Source: an uncultured Rothia sp.
Lineage (GTDB): Bacteria > Actinomycetota > Actinomycetes > Actinomycetales > Micrococcaceae
Direction of reading: 5' to 3'
Assembly: GCA_946222285.1 (NCBI GenBank)
Contig: CAMIIP010000002.1
Span: 62,001-126,000, forward strand
Length of the DNA stretch: 64,000 bases
The notes below the pieces were generated by a model, which saw only the letters and a list, made by a program, of their open reading frames with translations, made no database searches and was not told the origin of the DNA. The first letter of the stretch is position 1, and each line of letters begins with the position of its first letter. A program made the translations under genes and the position numbers. Shown here one piece after another: positions 8,484-17,813 of the stretch.

Positions 8484-10094
8484 TTAAAACAGTCCGCCCC
8501 AGCCGCCTTTACCGCTACGCGAAGAGCGTTTAGTGCCAAAAAGAGAACGAACAATCTCTCGGCCGATGGTGGAGGCTACATTCGTACCCACTCGCATCAT
8601 GGCATCGTTGCGTTTTTGGCGTTCACGTTCCTCCTCTTTAGCTCGCTTCTCAGCCGCTTTAGCTTCCGCCGCTGCCTGCTTTTCTGCTTCTTTAGCTTCA
8701 CGTTCGGCGGTTTGTGTCTGCTCTGCCGTGGCGGCGTCGTTCTGGTTTTGTACCGTCTTGTGCGTGAGCTTTTCAAAAGCTGATTCAGAATCGACCACGG
8801 TGCCGTACCTAGCCTTGAGCGGACTAGCTGCTACAACCGCGGCGAGCTTCTCAGGAGCAGGACCCATCAGAGACTGGGGTGCATACATGCGGGTGAGAGC
8901 AACAGGGGAAGGAGCACCGGTTTCTGTCATCACCGTAACGATTGCCTCACCGGTGCCAGCGGTGGTAAGAACCTCCTCAAGATCATAGGCAGATTTAGGG
9001 AAAGTCTTAGCGGTAGCCACCAGAGCCTTCTGGTCATCAGGGGTGAAGGCACGAAGCGCGTGCTGAATACGGTTGGCAAGCTGACCCAAAACCTCAGCAG
9101 GAACATCTTTGGGAGTCTGAGTAATGAAAAACAAGCCTACGCCCTTGGAACGAATCAGACGAACCGTCTGCGTAATCGCCTCTTTGAAGGCCTTGGACGA
9201 GCCATTGAACAACAGATGCGCTTCATCGAGGAAAAAGACAAGTTTAGGCTTTTCTGCATCTCCGACCTCGGGCAAATCTTCAAAAAGATCAGCCAACAGC
9301 CACATGAGAAAGGTAGAAAAGAGCTGAGGCTTGGACTGCAAATTTGCCAGTTCCAAAATGCTGATAATGCCGCGTCCATCTTCAGCAACCCGCAAAAATT
9401 CAGCAGTATCAAATTCTGGCTCACCAAAGAACTGATCCATACCATCAGCCTCTAAAGTCACCAAACCGCGCAGAATCACGCCGGCAGTCGCTTTAGAGAC
9501 TCCGCCAAAACCCTCTAGCTCTGCTTTTCCCTCAGCAGAGGTAAGGAACTGAATGACGGCGCGCAAATCAGCAAGATTAAAAAGTTCAAGCTCCTTCTGA
9601 TCGGCATAGTGGAAGATGAGCTGCAAAGCCGACTCCTGAGTGCTATTGAGACCCAGCACGCGCGAGAGCAAAATCGGACCGAAAGATTCAATGGTAGCAC
9701 GAATAGGAACCCCGCTACCCTCACCACCCAAAGTAAAGAACTCAGCAGGAAAACCTGCCGGCTGCCAATCCTGACCCAGCACCGCAGTACGCGCCGAGAG
9801 CTTCTCGTTAACCTCACCGGGAGCAGCAAGACCAGAAAGATCACCCTTCACATCCGCCAAGAAAACAGGAACACCCGAGGCAGATAACTGCTCCGCCAAC
9901 ACCTGCAAAGTTTTAGTTTTACCTGTACCGGTAGCACCCGCAATCAGACCGTGACGATTCATCATTGATAGAGGAAGACAAACAGACACCTCTGGCTGAG
10001 GGACACCACCGCTGAGCGCAACACCCAAATCAATGGTGGAACCCTCAAACGAATAACCGGTTTTAATAGCTTCAAGCTGAGCATCATTAGACAT
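8484..10094 (-). CDS. HerA-like ATPase (DUF853 / YjgR family)
   Basis: 536 residues. Walker A GATGTGKT lies at residues 53-60 and Walker B LVFFLDEAHLLF near 285-295, followed by the FITQTPKDVP sensor region. This is the HerA/FtsK-type fold of the DUF853 family, a cytosolic ATPase of unknown substrate. Residues 430-500 are an Ala/Glu/Lys-rich likely coiled coil. The end is Ser/Gly/Arg-rich and closes with GWGGLF, a common tail in this family. It converges with the PDZ protease gene 27 bp away. Confidence 0.85.
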   Translation of the reverse strand: MSNDAQLEAIKTGYSFEGSTIDLGVALSGGVPQPEVSVCLPLSMMNRHGLIAGATGTGKTKTLQVLAEQLSASGVPVFLADVKGDLSGLAAPGEVNEKLSARTAVLGQDWQPAGFPAEFFTLGGEGSGVPIRATIESFGPILLSRVLGLNSTQESALQLIFHYADQKELELFNLADLRAVIQFLTSAEGKAELEGFGGVSKATAGVILRGLVTLEADGMDQFFGEPEFDTAEFLRVAEDGRGIISILELANLQSKPQLFSTFLMWLLADLFEDLPEVGDAEKPKLVFFLDEAHLLFNGSSKAFKEAITQTVRLIRSKGVGLFFITQTPKDVPAEVLGQLANRIQHALRAFTPDDQKALVATAKTFPKSAYDLEEVLTTAGTGEAIVTVMTETGAPSPVALTRMYAPQSLMGPAPEKLAAVVAASPLKARYGTVVDSESAFEKLTHKTVQNQNDAATAEQTQTAEREAKEAEKQAAAEAKAAEKRAKEEERERQKRNDAMMRVGTNVASTIGREIVRSLFGTKRSSRSGKGGWGGLF

Positions 10095-10269
10095 GGGTTC
10101 AGTATAGCTTCGGACACTCGCTCACCGCGTAATGTTGTGCGGCTTAAGCCACAAACCAGAAAACCAGCCCATGATTTGGCACAATAGAAGGTATACCCGC
10201 GAAATTCCACCGACAGAAACACACCCTGCCGGTCAACAAATCGCACCCCAACCAAATTGTGAGGAAGAC

Positions 10270-13269
10270 GTGAGTACCGGAGCAACCAGCCCACCCAAAT
10301 CCCAAAAATCACCACGAAAAAACAGCAATCTTCTCATCACCGCAGCCATCGTCGCTACCCTGATTGCCCTCTTCGTTTTTGGCCCCCAAATCTACACTGA
10401 CATCCTCTGGTTCGACCAGCTCGGATTTCTCAGCGTATTCATAACCCAAAACATCTACAAAATAGCTACATTCGCCGTAGCCGCAATAACCACCGCACTC
10501 GCGGTCTGGTCAAGCCTATTCTTCGCCTACAAAAAAGGAGAAGACCCCCAACCAACCAACCAACGAACCGCGCGCCCTCGCCCCCACAACGCCGGCGAAC
10601 AACAAAACGGCGCCCCCGACCCCTTCGCAGACTTCCAAGACATGTTCAACCAGAACATGGACCGCTACCGCGCATCCGTAGACGGAATGCGAAAAATCCT
10701 CCTCATCGCCGTCCCCATCATTATCGGACTGTTCATAGGAACAGGCGCAATCTCCCAATGGGAAACCATAGCCCTCTTCTTCAACGGAGCTGAATTCGGA
10801 CAAAAAGATCCAGAATTTGGAAAAGACCTCGGATTCTTTATCTTCTCACTACCCTTCTGGAACGTCCTGCTCACCTTCCTCAGCACCGTAGTAATTCTTT
10901 CCGCGCTCGCCGGCGTTATCATGCACTATTTCTATGGCGGTATTAAGGTGGGCGAACGCAATATCACCACTACTAAGGCTTTTCGCCTGCATGCTGCAGT
11001 GCTTGCGGCAATCTACCTTATTTTACGCGGTGTGCAGTTCTGGCTTGAGCGGTATTCGGCAACTCAAAACCAATCCGGTAAATGGGCTGGCGCAATGTTT
11101 ACCGATGTGAATGCCATTATTCCCGTTAAATCTATTTTGGCAATTGCGGCTATTTTAGTGGCTGCCTTCTTTGTTGTTGCTGCCATCACTAATCGCTGGC
11201 GCCTGCCCGTGATTGGCATTGCCATGATGGTCATTGCATCTCTGGTTGCAGGTGCTGTTTACCCTTGGATTGTTCAGCGATTCCAGGTTGTTCCTAATGA
11301 GCAAGCCGCTGAAAGCGAATATATTCAACGCAATATCGATGCAACGCGTTCTGCCTTCGGATTGGACGACATTAACGTGCAGAACTACGACGCGACGACG
11401 GCAACTAACCAGGGTGGGCTATCGGGGGAGAGCGAGACGATTTCTAACATCCGTCTCCTTGACCCTAACGTTGTTTCGGCATCTTTTGCTCAGCTTCAGC
11501 AATTCCGCCCTTACTACCGTTTTGACGATACCTTGGCGGTAGACCGCTATGAAATTAATGGCGAAGTACAGGATACGGTGATTGCCGCCCGTGAACTGAA
11601 CCCTGGTCAAAACGCTGATTCTTCATGGTTTAACCAGCATGTGGTGTACACCCACGGTTACGGAGTGATTGCTGCCTACGGTAATCAGGTAGAAGCTGAT
11701 GGTAAGCCCAAGTTCATGCAAGATGGCATTGCTGCAACCGGTGAGATTAGCAAAACCTACGAACCCCGTATCTACTTTGGTCAGACTTCTCCTGAGTACT
11801 CCATTGTGGGCGGTAGTGAAAACGATGAGGCGCTAGAACTTGATCGTCCGCAGACTGCCGATGATCAGAATGATTCTGATGCTAAGTACACCTTTAGCGG
11901 TGAAGGAGGGCCAAATATTGGCAACTTCTTCAATCGTCTTTCCTACGCCATTAAGTTCCAGTCCTCAGATATTTTGCTTTCCGACGTCGTGCGTCCGGAT
12001 TCGCAGGTGCTCTACGATCGTGATCCTACTGAGCGTGTTAATAAGGTAGCTCCTTATCTCACCGTGGATGGTAATCCCTATCCTGCGATTGTGAATGATC
12101 GTGTGGTCTGGATTGTTGATGCGTATACCACTAGCGACCAATACCCTTATTCACAGGCGCAGGAGCTTAACAGTGCAACCGTGGATTCAGAAACTGTCTC
12201 TGGTGCTGCCGCTGCCCTTCCGAAGAAGGAAGCCAATTACATTCGGAACTCGGTGAAAGCTACCGTTGATGCCTACGACGGTTCGGTTGATCTTTATGGC
12301 TGGGACGAAAAAGATCCTGTTCTCAAAGCATGGCAGGGTGTTTTCCCCGAGACCATCAAACCTATGTCTGATATGAGTGCGGAACTGCTCGATCATGTGC
12401 GTTACCCGCAGGATATCTTTAAGGTGCAGCGTGAGGTGCTCAACCGTTATCACGTTACCGATTCGGGTTCCTTCTATGCAGGAGATGATGTTTGGTCTGT
12501 TCCTAACGATCCCACCGTGGATCGGGCAACTGCCTTGCCTCCCTACTATCTCTCGCTACAGATGCCTAAGGAAGATAGCGCTTCGTTCTCTTTGACGACG
12601 AGCTGGATTCCGCAGCAGTCCGATAGTAATACTCGCAACGTGATGTATGGCTTTATGTCTGCTAACGGCGATGCGGGAACAGGTAAGGACGGCGAGGTCT
12701 CAGATGATTACGGCAAGCTCACGCTGTTGGAGCTTCCCCGAAGTTCGGTGGTCCCTGGCCCGGGTCAGGCTCAAAACAACTTCAACTCCGATACTGAAGT
12801 TTCGACTGAGCTGAACCTGCTCCGTCAGGGAGCTTCAAACGTGATTAACGGTAACCTGCTGACACTGCCGGTGGGTGATGGTGTGCTCTATGTTCAGCCC
12901 GTTTACGTGCAATCATCCGGTGACTCTGCTTATCCCACGCTACGGCGTGTGCTGGTTGGTTTCGGCGAGAAGGTAGGTTTTGCGCCGACCTTGGACGAGG
13001 CTCTCAACGAGCTTTTTGATGGTAAGTCGGGCGCTGATACAGCTGCCGATGCCGGTGTTGATGAGGCTGAAGCAGACAGCGGCGCATCCTCTGATGCCAA
13101 GGGCGATTCGCCTTCCTTGCAGAAGGCGCTTGAGGATGCTTCAAAGGCTATGCAGGATTCGGACGCCGCTATGAAGAAGGGGGACTGGGCTGCCTATGGT
13201 AAAGCTCAGGATCGTTTGAACAAGGCTCTTGACGATGCGCTTAAAGCAGACGGAGCTACTTCTAAGTAG
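10270..13269 (+). CDS. UPF0182 family large membrane protein
   Basis: 999 residues from GTG 10270, which follows a GAGGAAG ribosome site; the TTG at 10132 in the same frame has none. The first 320 residues contain about seven hydrophobic segments, starting with LLITAAIVATLIALFVFGP. The remainder is a large, presumably extracytoplasmic domain, followed by an acidic Ala/Asp/Lys-rich tail. The family is conserved in actinobacteria next to the PDZ/Lon-like protease gene; function unknown. Codon choice changes sharply near base 10,920: A- and C-ending codons before it, T- and G-ending after it. Confidence 0.85.
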   Translation: MSTGATSPPKSQKSPRKNSNLLITAAIVATLIALFVFGPQIYTDILWFDQLGFLSVFITQNIYKIATFAVAAITTALAVWSSLFFAYKKGEDPQPTNQRTARPRPHNAGEQQNGAPDPFADFQDMFNQNMDRYRASVDGMRKILLIAVPIIIGLFIGTGAISQWETIALFFNGAEFGQKDPEFGKDLGFFIFSLPFWNVLLTFLSTVVILSALAGVIMHYFYGGIKVGERNITTTKAFRLHAAVLAAIYLILRGVQFWLERYSATQNQSGKWAGAMFTDVNAIIPVKSILAIAAILVAAFFVVAAITNRWRLPVIGIAMMVIASLVAGAVYPWIVQRFQVVPNEQAAESEYIQRNIDATRSAFGLDDINVQNYDATTATNQGGLSGESETISNIRLLDPNVVSASFAQLQQFRPYYRFDDTLAVDRYEINGEVQDTVIAARELNPGQNADSSWFNQHVVYTHGYGVIAAYGNQVEADGKPKFMQDGIAATGEISKTYEPRIYFGQTSPEYSIVGGSENDEALELDRPQTADDQNDSDAKYTFSGEGGPNIGNFFNRLSYAIKFQSSDILLSDVVRPDSQVLYDRDPTERVNKVAPYLTVDGNPYPAIVNDRVVWIVDAYTTSDQYPYSQAQELNSATVDSETVSGAAAALPKKEANYIRNSVKATVDAYDGSVDLYGWDEKDPVLKAWQGVFPETIKPMSDMSAELLDHVRYPQDIFKVQREVLNRYHVTDSGSFYAGDDVWSVPNDPTVDRATALPPYYLSLQMPKEDSASFSLTTSWIPQQSDSNTRNVMYGFMSANGDAGTGKDGEVSDDYGKLTLLELPRSSVVPGPGQAQNNFNSDTEVSTELNLLRQGASNVINGNLLTLPVGDGVLYVQPVYVQSSGDSAYPTLRRVLVGFGEKVGFAPTLDEALNELFDGKSGADTAADAGVDEAEADSGASSDAKGDSPSLQKALEDASKAMQDSDAAMKKGDWAAYGKAQDRLNKALDDALKADGATSK

Positions 13270-13302
13270 AACTTTTGCTTCTTCGCTGGTTCAGTAGAGT
13301 TT

Positions 13303-13350
13303 AAAGCTCCGCGTATTTGCTCGTGAAAAGGGCGGGTGCGCGGAGCTTTT
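13303..13350 (+). terminator. Hairpin terminator after the UPF0182 gene
   Basis: The 11-base arm aaagctccgcg (13303-13313) pairs perfectly with cgcggagcttt (13339-13349) around a 25-base loop and runs into a short T tract. It lies 33 bp after the stop codon. Confidence 0.7.
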
Positions 13351-13380
13351 GTGTTGTCTCTTACAAAGTAACCTTTGGGT

Positions 13381-13409
13381 TTGCAAAGGGTGAACAGCGT
13401 ATGTATAGT
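13381..13409 (+). promoter_or_regulatory. Sigma-70-type promoter of the initiator tRNA
   Basis: TTGCAA (13381-13386), a 17-bp spacer and TATAGT (13404-13409) lie 12 bp before the mature tRNA 5' end, close to the vegetative consensus in both boxes and spacing. Confidence 0.8.
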
Positions 13410-13421
13410 TATATGAGTCGC

Positions 13422-13495
13422 CGCGGGGTGGAGCAGTTCGGTAGCTCGCCGGGCTCATAACCCGGAGGTCGCAAGTTCAAATCTTGCCCCCGCAA
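13422..13495 (+). tRNA. Initiator tRNA-fMet (CAT anticodon)
   Basis: A full cloverleaf: acceptor CGCGGGG/CCCCGCA, D stem GAGC/GCTC, anticodon stem CCGGG/CCCGG with loop CTCATAA (CAT at 13456-13458), T stem GCAAG/CTTGC. The C1-A72 mismatch and three consecutive G-C pairs in the anticodon stem are bacterial initiator hallmarks. CCA is not encoded. Confidence 0.96.
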
Positions 13496-13506
13496 CTTGA
13501 TAGAAA

Positions 13507-13538
13507 GACCCAGTTCTTAGGAACTGGGTCTTTTTTTT
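13507..13538 (+). terminator. Intrinsic terminator of the initiator tRNA
   Basis: A perfect 10-bp stem gacccagttc / gaactgggtc with a four-base loop (ttag), followed by eight T residues. It starts 12 bp after the tRNA. The stop codon of the convergent gene lies in the loop. Confidence 0.9.
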
Positions 13539-13969
13539 ATTTTCCTCTTCATTGGTGGAAGTAGTGGAGGGGCTTTTGTATTTAAGATGCTTTCGCCGGG
13601 GAGCTCGGCAAACGAAATCTCCGGGAGGCTTGTAACTTTGCGTAAGTCCTCAAACGAGAATGCTGTATCCCGCTGCCGTCGGTGAGATCGAATTGAATGA
13701 TAGTGGATTGAAAACCCTCCAGGAGCTCTTCGGAATTCGAGAAGAACTGAGTGAAGCTGTAGCATCTCTTCTTCAATATAAATTCCCATAAGGGCTACTC
13801 CTGGGGTATAAAGCCCACCCACGCTGGCTTCTATACCTGCGTTCTCTAGATACTGAGCATGAGCCTCAAGCGAATCTAATGATTCTTTGATAGTCCGTAT
13901 TTGTCCATGAGCTTCAGGCGGGGAAATCTGAAATTCATTGCTGTTAGAGGTTATTTTCTCTGCACTCAT
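13517..13969 (-). CDS. Hypothetical protein, 150 residues
   Basis: Not recognised. The reading frame is uninterrupted on the minus strand, with ATG at 13967-13969 and a TAA stop whose three bases lie in the loop of the tRNA terminator. The translated product has an amphipathic middle (IKESLDSLEAHAQYLENAGIE), a mixed core and a strongly basic Lys/Arg/Pro C-terminus (PPMKRKIKKRPSS). No signal peptide, membrane segment or known motif is seen, and no strong ribosome site. The surrounding DNA is less GC-rich than the housekeeping genes. It may be a lineage-specific gene or a decayed one. Confidence 0.45.
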   Translation of the reverse strand: MSAEKITSNSNEFQISPPEAHGQIRTIKESLDSLEAHAQYLENAGIEASVGGLYTPGVALMGIYIEEEMLQLHSVLLEFRRAPGGFSIHYHSIRSHRRQRDTAFSFEDLRKVTSLPEISFAELPGESILNTKAPPLLPPMKRKIKKRPSS

Positions 13970-14515
13970 CTTTTGTAGTAAGAGTTCAACTGAAGCAAGA
14001 GTCTCTCTGTGGGGGTTCCATCACCATTGGCATCCTTCTTGTGCTCATGTGAGGCTTAAAACAAGGGCGTTCTGCTAAGTCATAGGTACAGCGATCGGCT
14101 TCCTGCATGGGTCTGGCGTGAATCGCGTGGGAAAGGGACTGCTTTTCGTAGCTGTGCCTGACTGGAAATATAGGTGTCTTATTCATAAGCCTCTATGGTG
14201 AATCGTGAGGAATCTATTAAACCTCAGCAGGGCAGGAAAACATAGAAGAACTTTTCAGAGAACCTTTTATGACGAAATATGTAGCGTGATTCACAAAAGA
14301 GAGTGGAAGCCAGCCCTTTTGGTGACAAGCGAGTAGAAGTAACTGGTCAGCGATATATTACCGGCGAACAATTTTTTCGATAGAAAAATATCTGTAGCAA
14401 GTTATCCACAGACCCTCTAAATTTGGCTTGTAGGCGATGTTTACGGACTATAGATTGTGAGTAATTCCTAAAGAAATTCACAGAAAACTGTCCAGATACC
14501 TAAAGGTTTCAGCTC
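13970..14515. other. 546-bp intergenic region before the tad operon
   Basis: AT-rich spacer. It contains one exact DnaA-box consensus, TTATCCACA, at 14402-14410 on the plus strand, and a weak promoter-like pair TTGTAG (14428-14433) / TATAGA (14449-14454) with a short 15-bp spacer, which could serve the tad operon. A 66-codon minus-strand frame (13986-14186) has a fair ribosome site but no recognisable product and is not called. Confidence 0.4.
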
Positions 14516-15775
14516 ATGCCCGCTGCAGAAAAGCTTCCCGGATACAAGCTTCTCGAAAATGATGTTCGCGAGATGATACGCCACAGCGGCATCGATCCTC
14601 TCAAGGATCAAGATGCTGTAATTCGTCTTATCGATGAATCCATTGCGCATTACGAAAGCAGGATGGTTAAGGGAACACTGCCCTATCTGGACGATTTTGC
14701 ACAAATCAAAAAAGATCTGGTCGATGCAATTTGTGGGTTTGGGGCTCTACAAAAATATTTTGATGATTCCAGTATTGAAGAAATCTGGATCAACTCGCCG
14801 ACCGAAATCTTTGTGGCGCGCAATGGCGAATCTGAACTGACAGGTTTGTATTTGAGCCAGGAACAGATCCAATTTTTGGTGGAAAGAATGCTTAAGCAGT
14901 CAGGGCGGCGCCTGGATTTGAGTAGCCCTTTCGTTGATGCGTCTCTTTTTGACGGTTCCGGCTTGCACGTTGCTATACCCGATGTCACTAGAAAATACTG
15001 GTCGGTAAATATCCGTAAGTTTGTGGTGCGAGCTCGTCGACTCAATGACCTGGTGAAGCTTGGCTCGCTTAACTCGCAAGCAGCGCATTTTCTGCATGCT
15101 GCGGTAGCCAGCGGTCTAAATATTCTTATATCAGGTGCTACGCAAGCCGGTAAAACAACTTTTCTCAATTGTTTGACTTCGAGCATCGGTCAGAGAGAGC
15201 GAGTAGTTACCTGCGAAGAAATATTTGAGTTGCAGGTGCCGCTACGAGATGTTGTAGGGCTACAGTGCCGCCAACAAAACCTTGAAGGTTCCGGCGAAAT
15301 TGCGCTTCGCCGTCTGGTCAAAGAGGCTCTGCGTATGCGCCCTGATCGCCTACTTATCGGTGAAGTTCGAGAGGCTGAATCTTTGGATATGCTGATAGCG
15401 CTTAATTCTGGTCTGCCCGGAATGTGCACTATTCACGCTAATTCTGCAAGAGATGCAGTGACTAAAATGTGTACTCTGCCATTATTGGCAGGAGATAACA
15501 TCTCCAGCCAGTTTGTGGTTCCGACCGTTGCCTCCTGCTTTGATCTGGTGGTTCATTGTAGCCGGGATAGTCGGGGACGACGTCGGGTGAGCGAAATTGT
15601 TGCTCTCGGGAATCGGGTAGAAAATTCGGTAATTGAGACAACCACTGTTTTTGTCAGAGAAGATCACGAGTTGGTGTGTAAAGCTTCTGAATTACCCTCG
15701 TCCCATAAGTTTTTACTGGCGGGTTTCACCGCAGAGTCAGTGCTACCTCAGATTAGCGGAGATGATGCTTTATGA
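14516..15775 (+). CDS. tadA: Tad pilus assembly ATPase TadA/CpaF
   Basis: 419 residues; the secretion ATPase that powers Flp/Tad pilus assembly from the cytoplasmic face. Walker A SGATQAGKTT lies near residue 207, and the Walker B region RMRPDRLLIGEVREAE near 277-287. MCTIHANSA at about 303 is the His-box region of the GspE/CpaF class. The N-terminal domain DDSSIEEIWINSP is typical of CpaF. First gene of a seven-gene operon; its stop overlaps tadB by four bases. No tadZ/cpaE gene precedes it. Confidence 0.9.
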   Translation: MPAAEKLPGYKLLENDVREMIRHSGIDPLKDQDAVIRLIDESIAHYESRMVKGTLPYLDDFAQIKKDLVDAICGFGALQKYFDDSSIEEIWINSPTEIFVARNGESELTGLYLSQEQIQFLVERMLKQSGRRLDLSSPFVDASLFDGSGLHVAIPDVTRKYWSVNIRKFVVRARRLNDLVKLGSLNSQAAHFLHAAVASGLNILISGATQAGKTTFLNCLTSSIGQRERVVTCEEIFELQVPLRDVVGLQCRQQNLEGSGEIALRRLVKEALRMRPDRLLIGEVREAESLDMLIALNSGLPGMCTIHANSARDAVTKMCTLPLLAGDNISSQFVVPTVASCFDLVVHCSRDSRGRRRVSEIVALGNRVENSVIETTTVFVREDHELVCKASELPSSHKFLLAGFTAESVLPQISGDDAL

Positions 15776-16629
15776 ACATTGTTTTAGGTATTCTCTTGGG
15801 ATTAGGGAGCCTTTTAGTCTGGTTATCTTTTTGGAAAGATGATCGGCTACAGAAGAAAAAAGTTGCATCGGAATCTAAGATTTCAGTTCTTCTTCGTCAG
15901 GCTGATATTCAGCGCATAAATCCCAGTAGGTTTTATATTCTTTCTGCGGCGGTTGCTGCGTTTATAGCTCTTATTTTGTGGGCTGTTACCGGTTTAAATA
16001 ATCTAGCATTGCTAGTTTTAGTTCTTAGCTTTTTTCTTCCCAGACTTCTGGTTTCTCAGCGTGCTAAAAAACGCACGGCTGCTATACGGGAGCTCTGGCC
16101 GGATGTCGTTGACCACTTGCGGTCAGCAATTCGCGCTGGACTTTCTCTACCGGAGGCGATGATGCAATTACAGTATCGGGGTCCGGAACAATTGCGGAAG
16201 CCCTTTGAACTTTTTGCTGCTGATTACCGATCAACCGGTGAATTTGTTGCCTCCCCCAACCGTTTTAAAGATCGGTTAGCTGACCCAACAGCCGATAATA
16301 TCGTGGAAGCTTTGAAGGTAACCCGTGAAGTTGGCGGCACTGATTTAGGTCGTTTGCTCGGTACCCTGAGTGAGTTTCTCAGAGAAAATGCTAGAACGAG
16401 AGCTGAAATTGAGGCTAGGCAGTCTTGGACGGTCAACGCCGCTAAGCTAGCGGTTGTAGCTCCCTGGGTGGTGCTGTGCCTCATGGCTACGCAACCTGGA
16501 ACGGTTCAAATTTATAACACCTTTGCAGGCTTTATAGTGATGTTCGGTGGACTCTTAGTCTCACTCATTGCTTATCGAATTATGCTAAAAATTGGAGAGC
16601 TCCCACCGGAGAGAAGAGTCTTAGCATGA
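15772..16629 (+). CDS. tadB: Tad inner-membrane platform protein TadB
   Basis: 285 residues with an N-terminal membrane pair (residues 2-20 and about 55-85), a cytoplasmic type II secretion F domain (LRSAIRAGLSLPEAMMQL, near 115-135, and TREVGGTDLGRLLGTLSEFL, near 185-205), and two C-terminal membrane helices. With TadC it should form the membrane platform driven by the ATPase. ATGA overlap with tadA and a four-base overlap with tadC indicate translational coupling. Confidence 0.85.
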   Translation: MNIVLGILLGLGSLLVWLSFWKDDRLQKKKVASESKISVLLRQADIQRINPSRFYILSAAVAAFIALILWAVTGLNNLALLVLVLSFFLPRLLVSQRAKKRTAAIRELWPDVVDHLRSAIRAGLSLPEAMMQLQYRGPEQLRKPFELFAADYRSTGEFVASPNRFKDRLADPTADNIVEALKVTREVGGTDLGRLLGTLSEFLRENARTRAEIEARQSWTVNAAKLAVVAPWVVLCLMATQPGTVQIYNTFAGFIVMFGGLLVSLIAYRIMLKIGELPPERRVLA

Positions 16630-17564
16630 GCCAATTACTGCTGATCAGTCTGGTGCTCGCTTTGGGTTTGAGTCTGGTTATTAGTTCCTTGACGAAGAGA
16701 AAAAATATAAATTTTTCTGATCGTATTGCACCTCAAATGAAGTCTCAAGAAATTCATGCGTCTCTTCTGCACGAGAATCAGAAAACTCAATGGGGGCTTG
16801 TTGAGAGTCTTGTTGAATTACTGAAACCTTTCATGAGTTCTGCAAATTCTCGATGGAGTAATTCTGCGCTTAATACTGAAGCTTTAGAGAAACGTCTTAC
16901 ACGTTCTGGAGCGCGGCTTTCGGTGTCTGGCTTTAGAGCTGAACAGATGATTTGGGCAACAGTCGGGTTAACTATTGCAGTAATTCTGATGGGCCTGGGA
17001 ATGCTTCAAGGAAATATTTCTGCAGCGGGAGCATTGTTGGTCAGCATATTGTCTGCAATATCTGGATTTCTTGCCCGCGATTGGTGGCTAACACAGATCA
17101 TCCAAAAACGAGAAGCAAAAATGCTGGAGGAGTTTCCTGCGCTTGCAGAGCTGATGGCACTTTCAGTTACTGCCGGTGAATCCGCTGTTGGCGCACTTGA
17201 GCGAGTTTGTAAGTGTTCATCGGGTGAACTTTCCCAAGAATTTAAAAAAATTCTTGCTCAGATTCGCGCAGGCGATGGGTTAGCTAATTCTCTGCAAGAC
17301 TTTTCACAACGCACAGAGGTAGCTTCTTTAGCCAGATTTGTTGATGGCATTGTGGTGGCTATTGAGAGGGGTACGCCTCTATCCGATGTGCTTAGAGCAC
17401 AGGCTCAAGACGTGCGTGATTCTGCAAAGAGAAATCTTATGGAGGCTGCGGGTAAGAAAGAGATTGCCATGATGGCACCTATTATTTTCTGTATTTTGCC
17501 TCTCACCGTAGTCTTTGCGCTTTTCCCGGTCTTTCCCTCATCAATTTCACATTCTAATCGGTAA
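16626..17564 (+). CDS. tadC: Tad inner-membrane platform protein TadC
   Basis: 312 residues with the same GspF-type architecture as TadB: an N-terminal helix, a helix pair near 105-155, the cytoplasmic core EEFPALAELMALSVTAGESAVGALERV, and C-terminal hydrophobic segments. Overlaps tadB by four bases, and is followed 29 bp later by the pilin gene. Confidence 0.85.
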   Translation: MSQLLLISLVLALGLSLVISSLTKRKNINFSDRIAPQMKSQEIHASLLHENQKTQWGLVESLVELLKPFMSSANSRWSNSALNTEALEKRLTRSGARLSVSGFRAEQMIWATVGLTIAVILMGLGMLQGNISAAGALLVSILSAISGFLARDWWLTQIIQKREAKMLEEFPALAELMALSVTAGESAVGALERVCKCSSGELSQEFKKILAQIRAGDGLANSLQDFSQRTEVASLARFVDGIVVAIERGTPLSDVLRAQAQDVRDSAKRNLMEAAGKKEIAMMAPIIFCILPLTVVFALFPVFPSSISHSNR

Positions 17565-17593
17565 AATTTCACCGAAATTACTAGGAGAAAACA

Positions 17594-17803
17594 ATGAACA
17601 AGTTATTCCTTCATACCTTAATCTGGCTAGATTCCGTTTTGGGCTCAACCAATACGGAAGAAGATCGTTCCGACCGTGGTGACGTGCCGGGTTGGGTAAT
17701 GATTACAATGATGACCGCCATACTTGTGGCTGCCCTGCTGGTAGTGGCTCAGGATGCCTTGGTGAATATGTTCAACAACGCGATGTCAATGATTAGCAAC
17801 TAG
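17594..17803 (+). CDS. Flp-like pilin, short
   Basis: 69 residues after a clear AGGAG ribosome site. A charged N-terminus (EEDRSDRGD) leads into one hydrophobic helix (WVMITMMTAILVAALLVVA, residues 33-51). The layout, leader ending in Gly-Asp before a hydrophobic stretch, and position directly after tadC fit the Micrococcaceae version of the Flp pilin. It lacks the usual Glu-Tyr pair after the cleavage site, so processing by a prepilin peptidase is not certain. No peptidase gene is in the cluster. Confidence 0.7.
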   Translation: MNKLFLHTLIWLDSVLGSTNTEEDRSDRGDVPGWVMITMMTAILVAALLVVAQDALVNMFNNAMSMISN

Positions 17804-17813
17804 AGACCTGGGG

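Noticed and set aside
13986..14186. 66-codon minus-strand frame with a fair ribosome site
   Set aside because: No recognisable product, Met/Arg/Pro-rich, and nothing to support it beyond the GAGG before its ATG.
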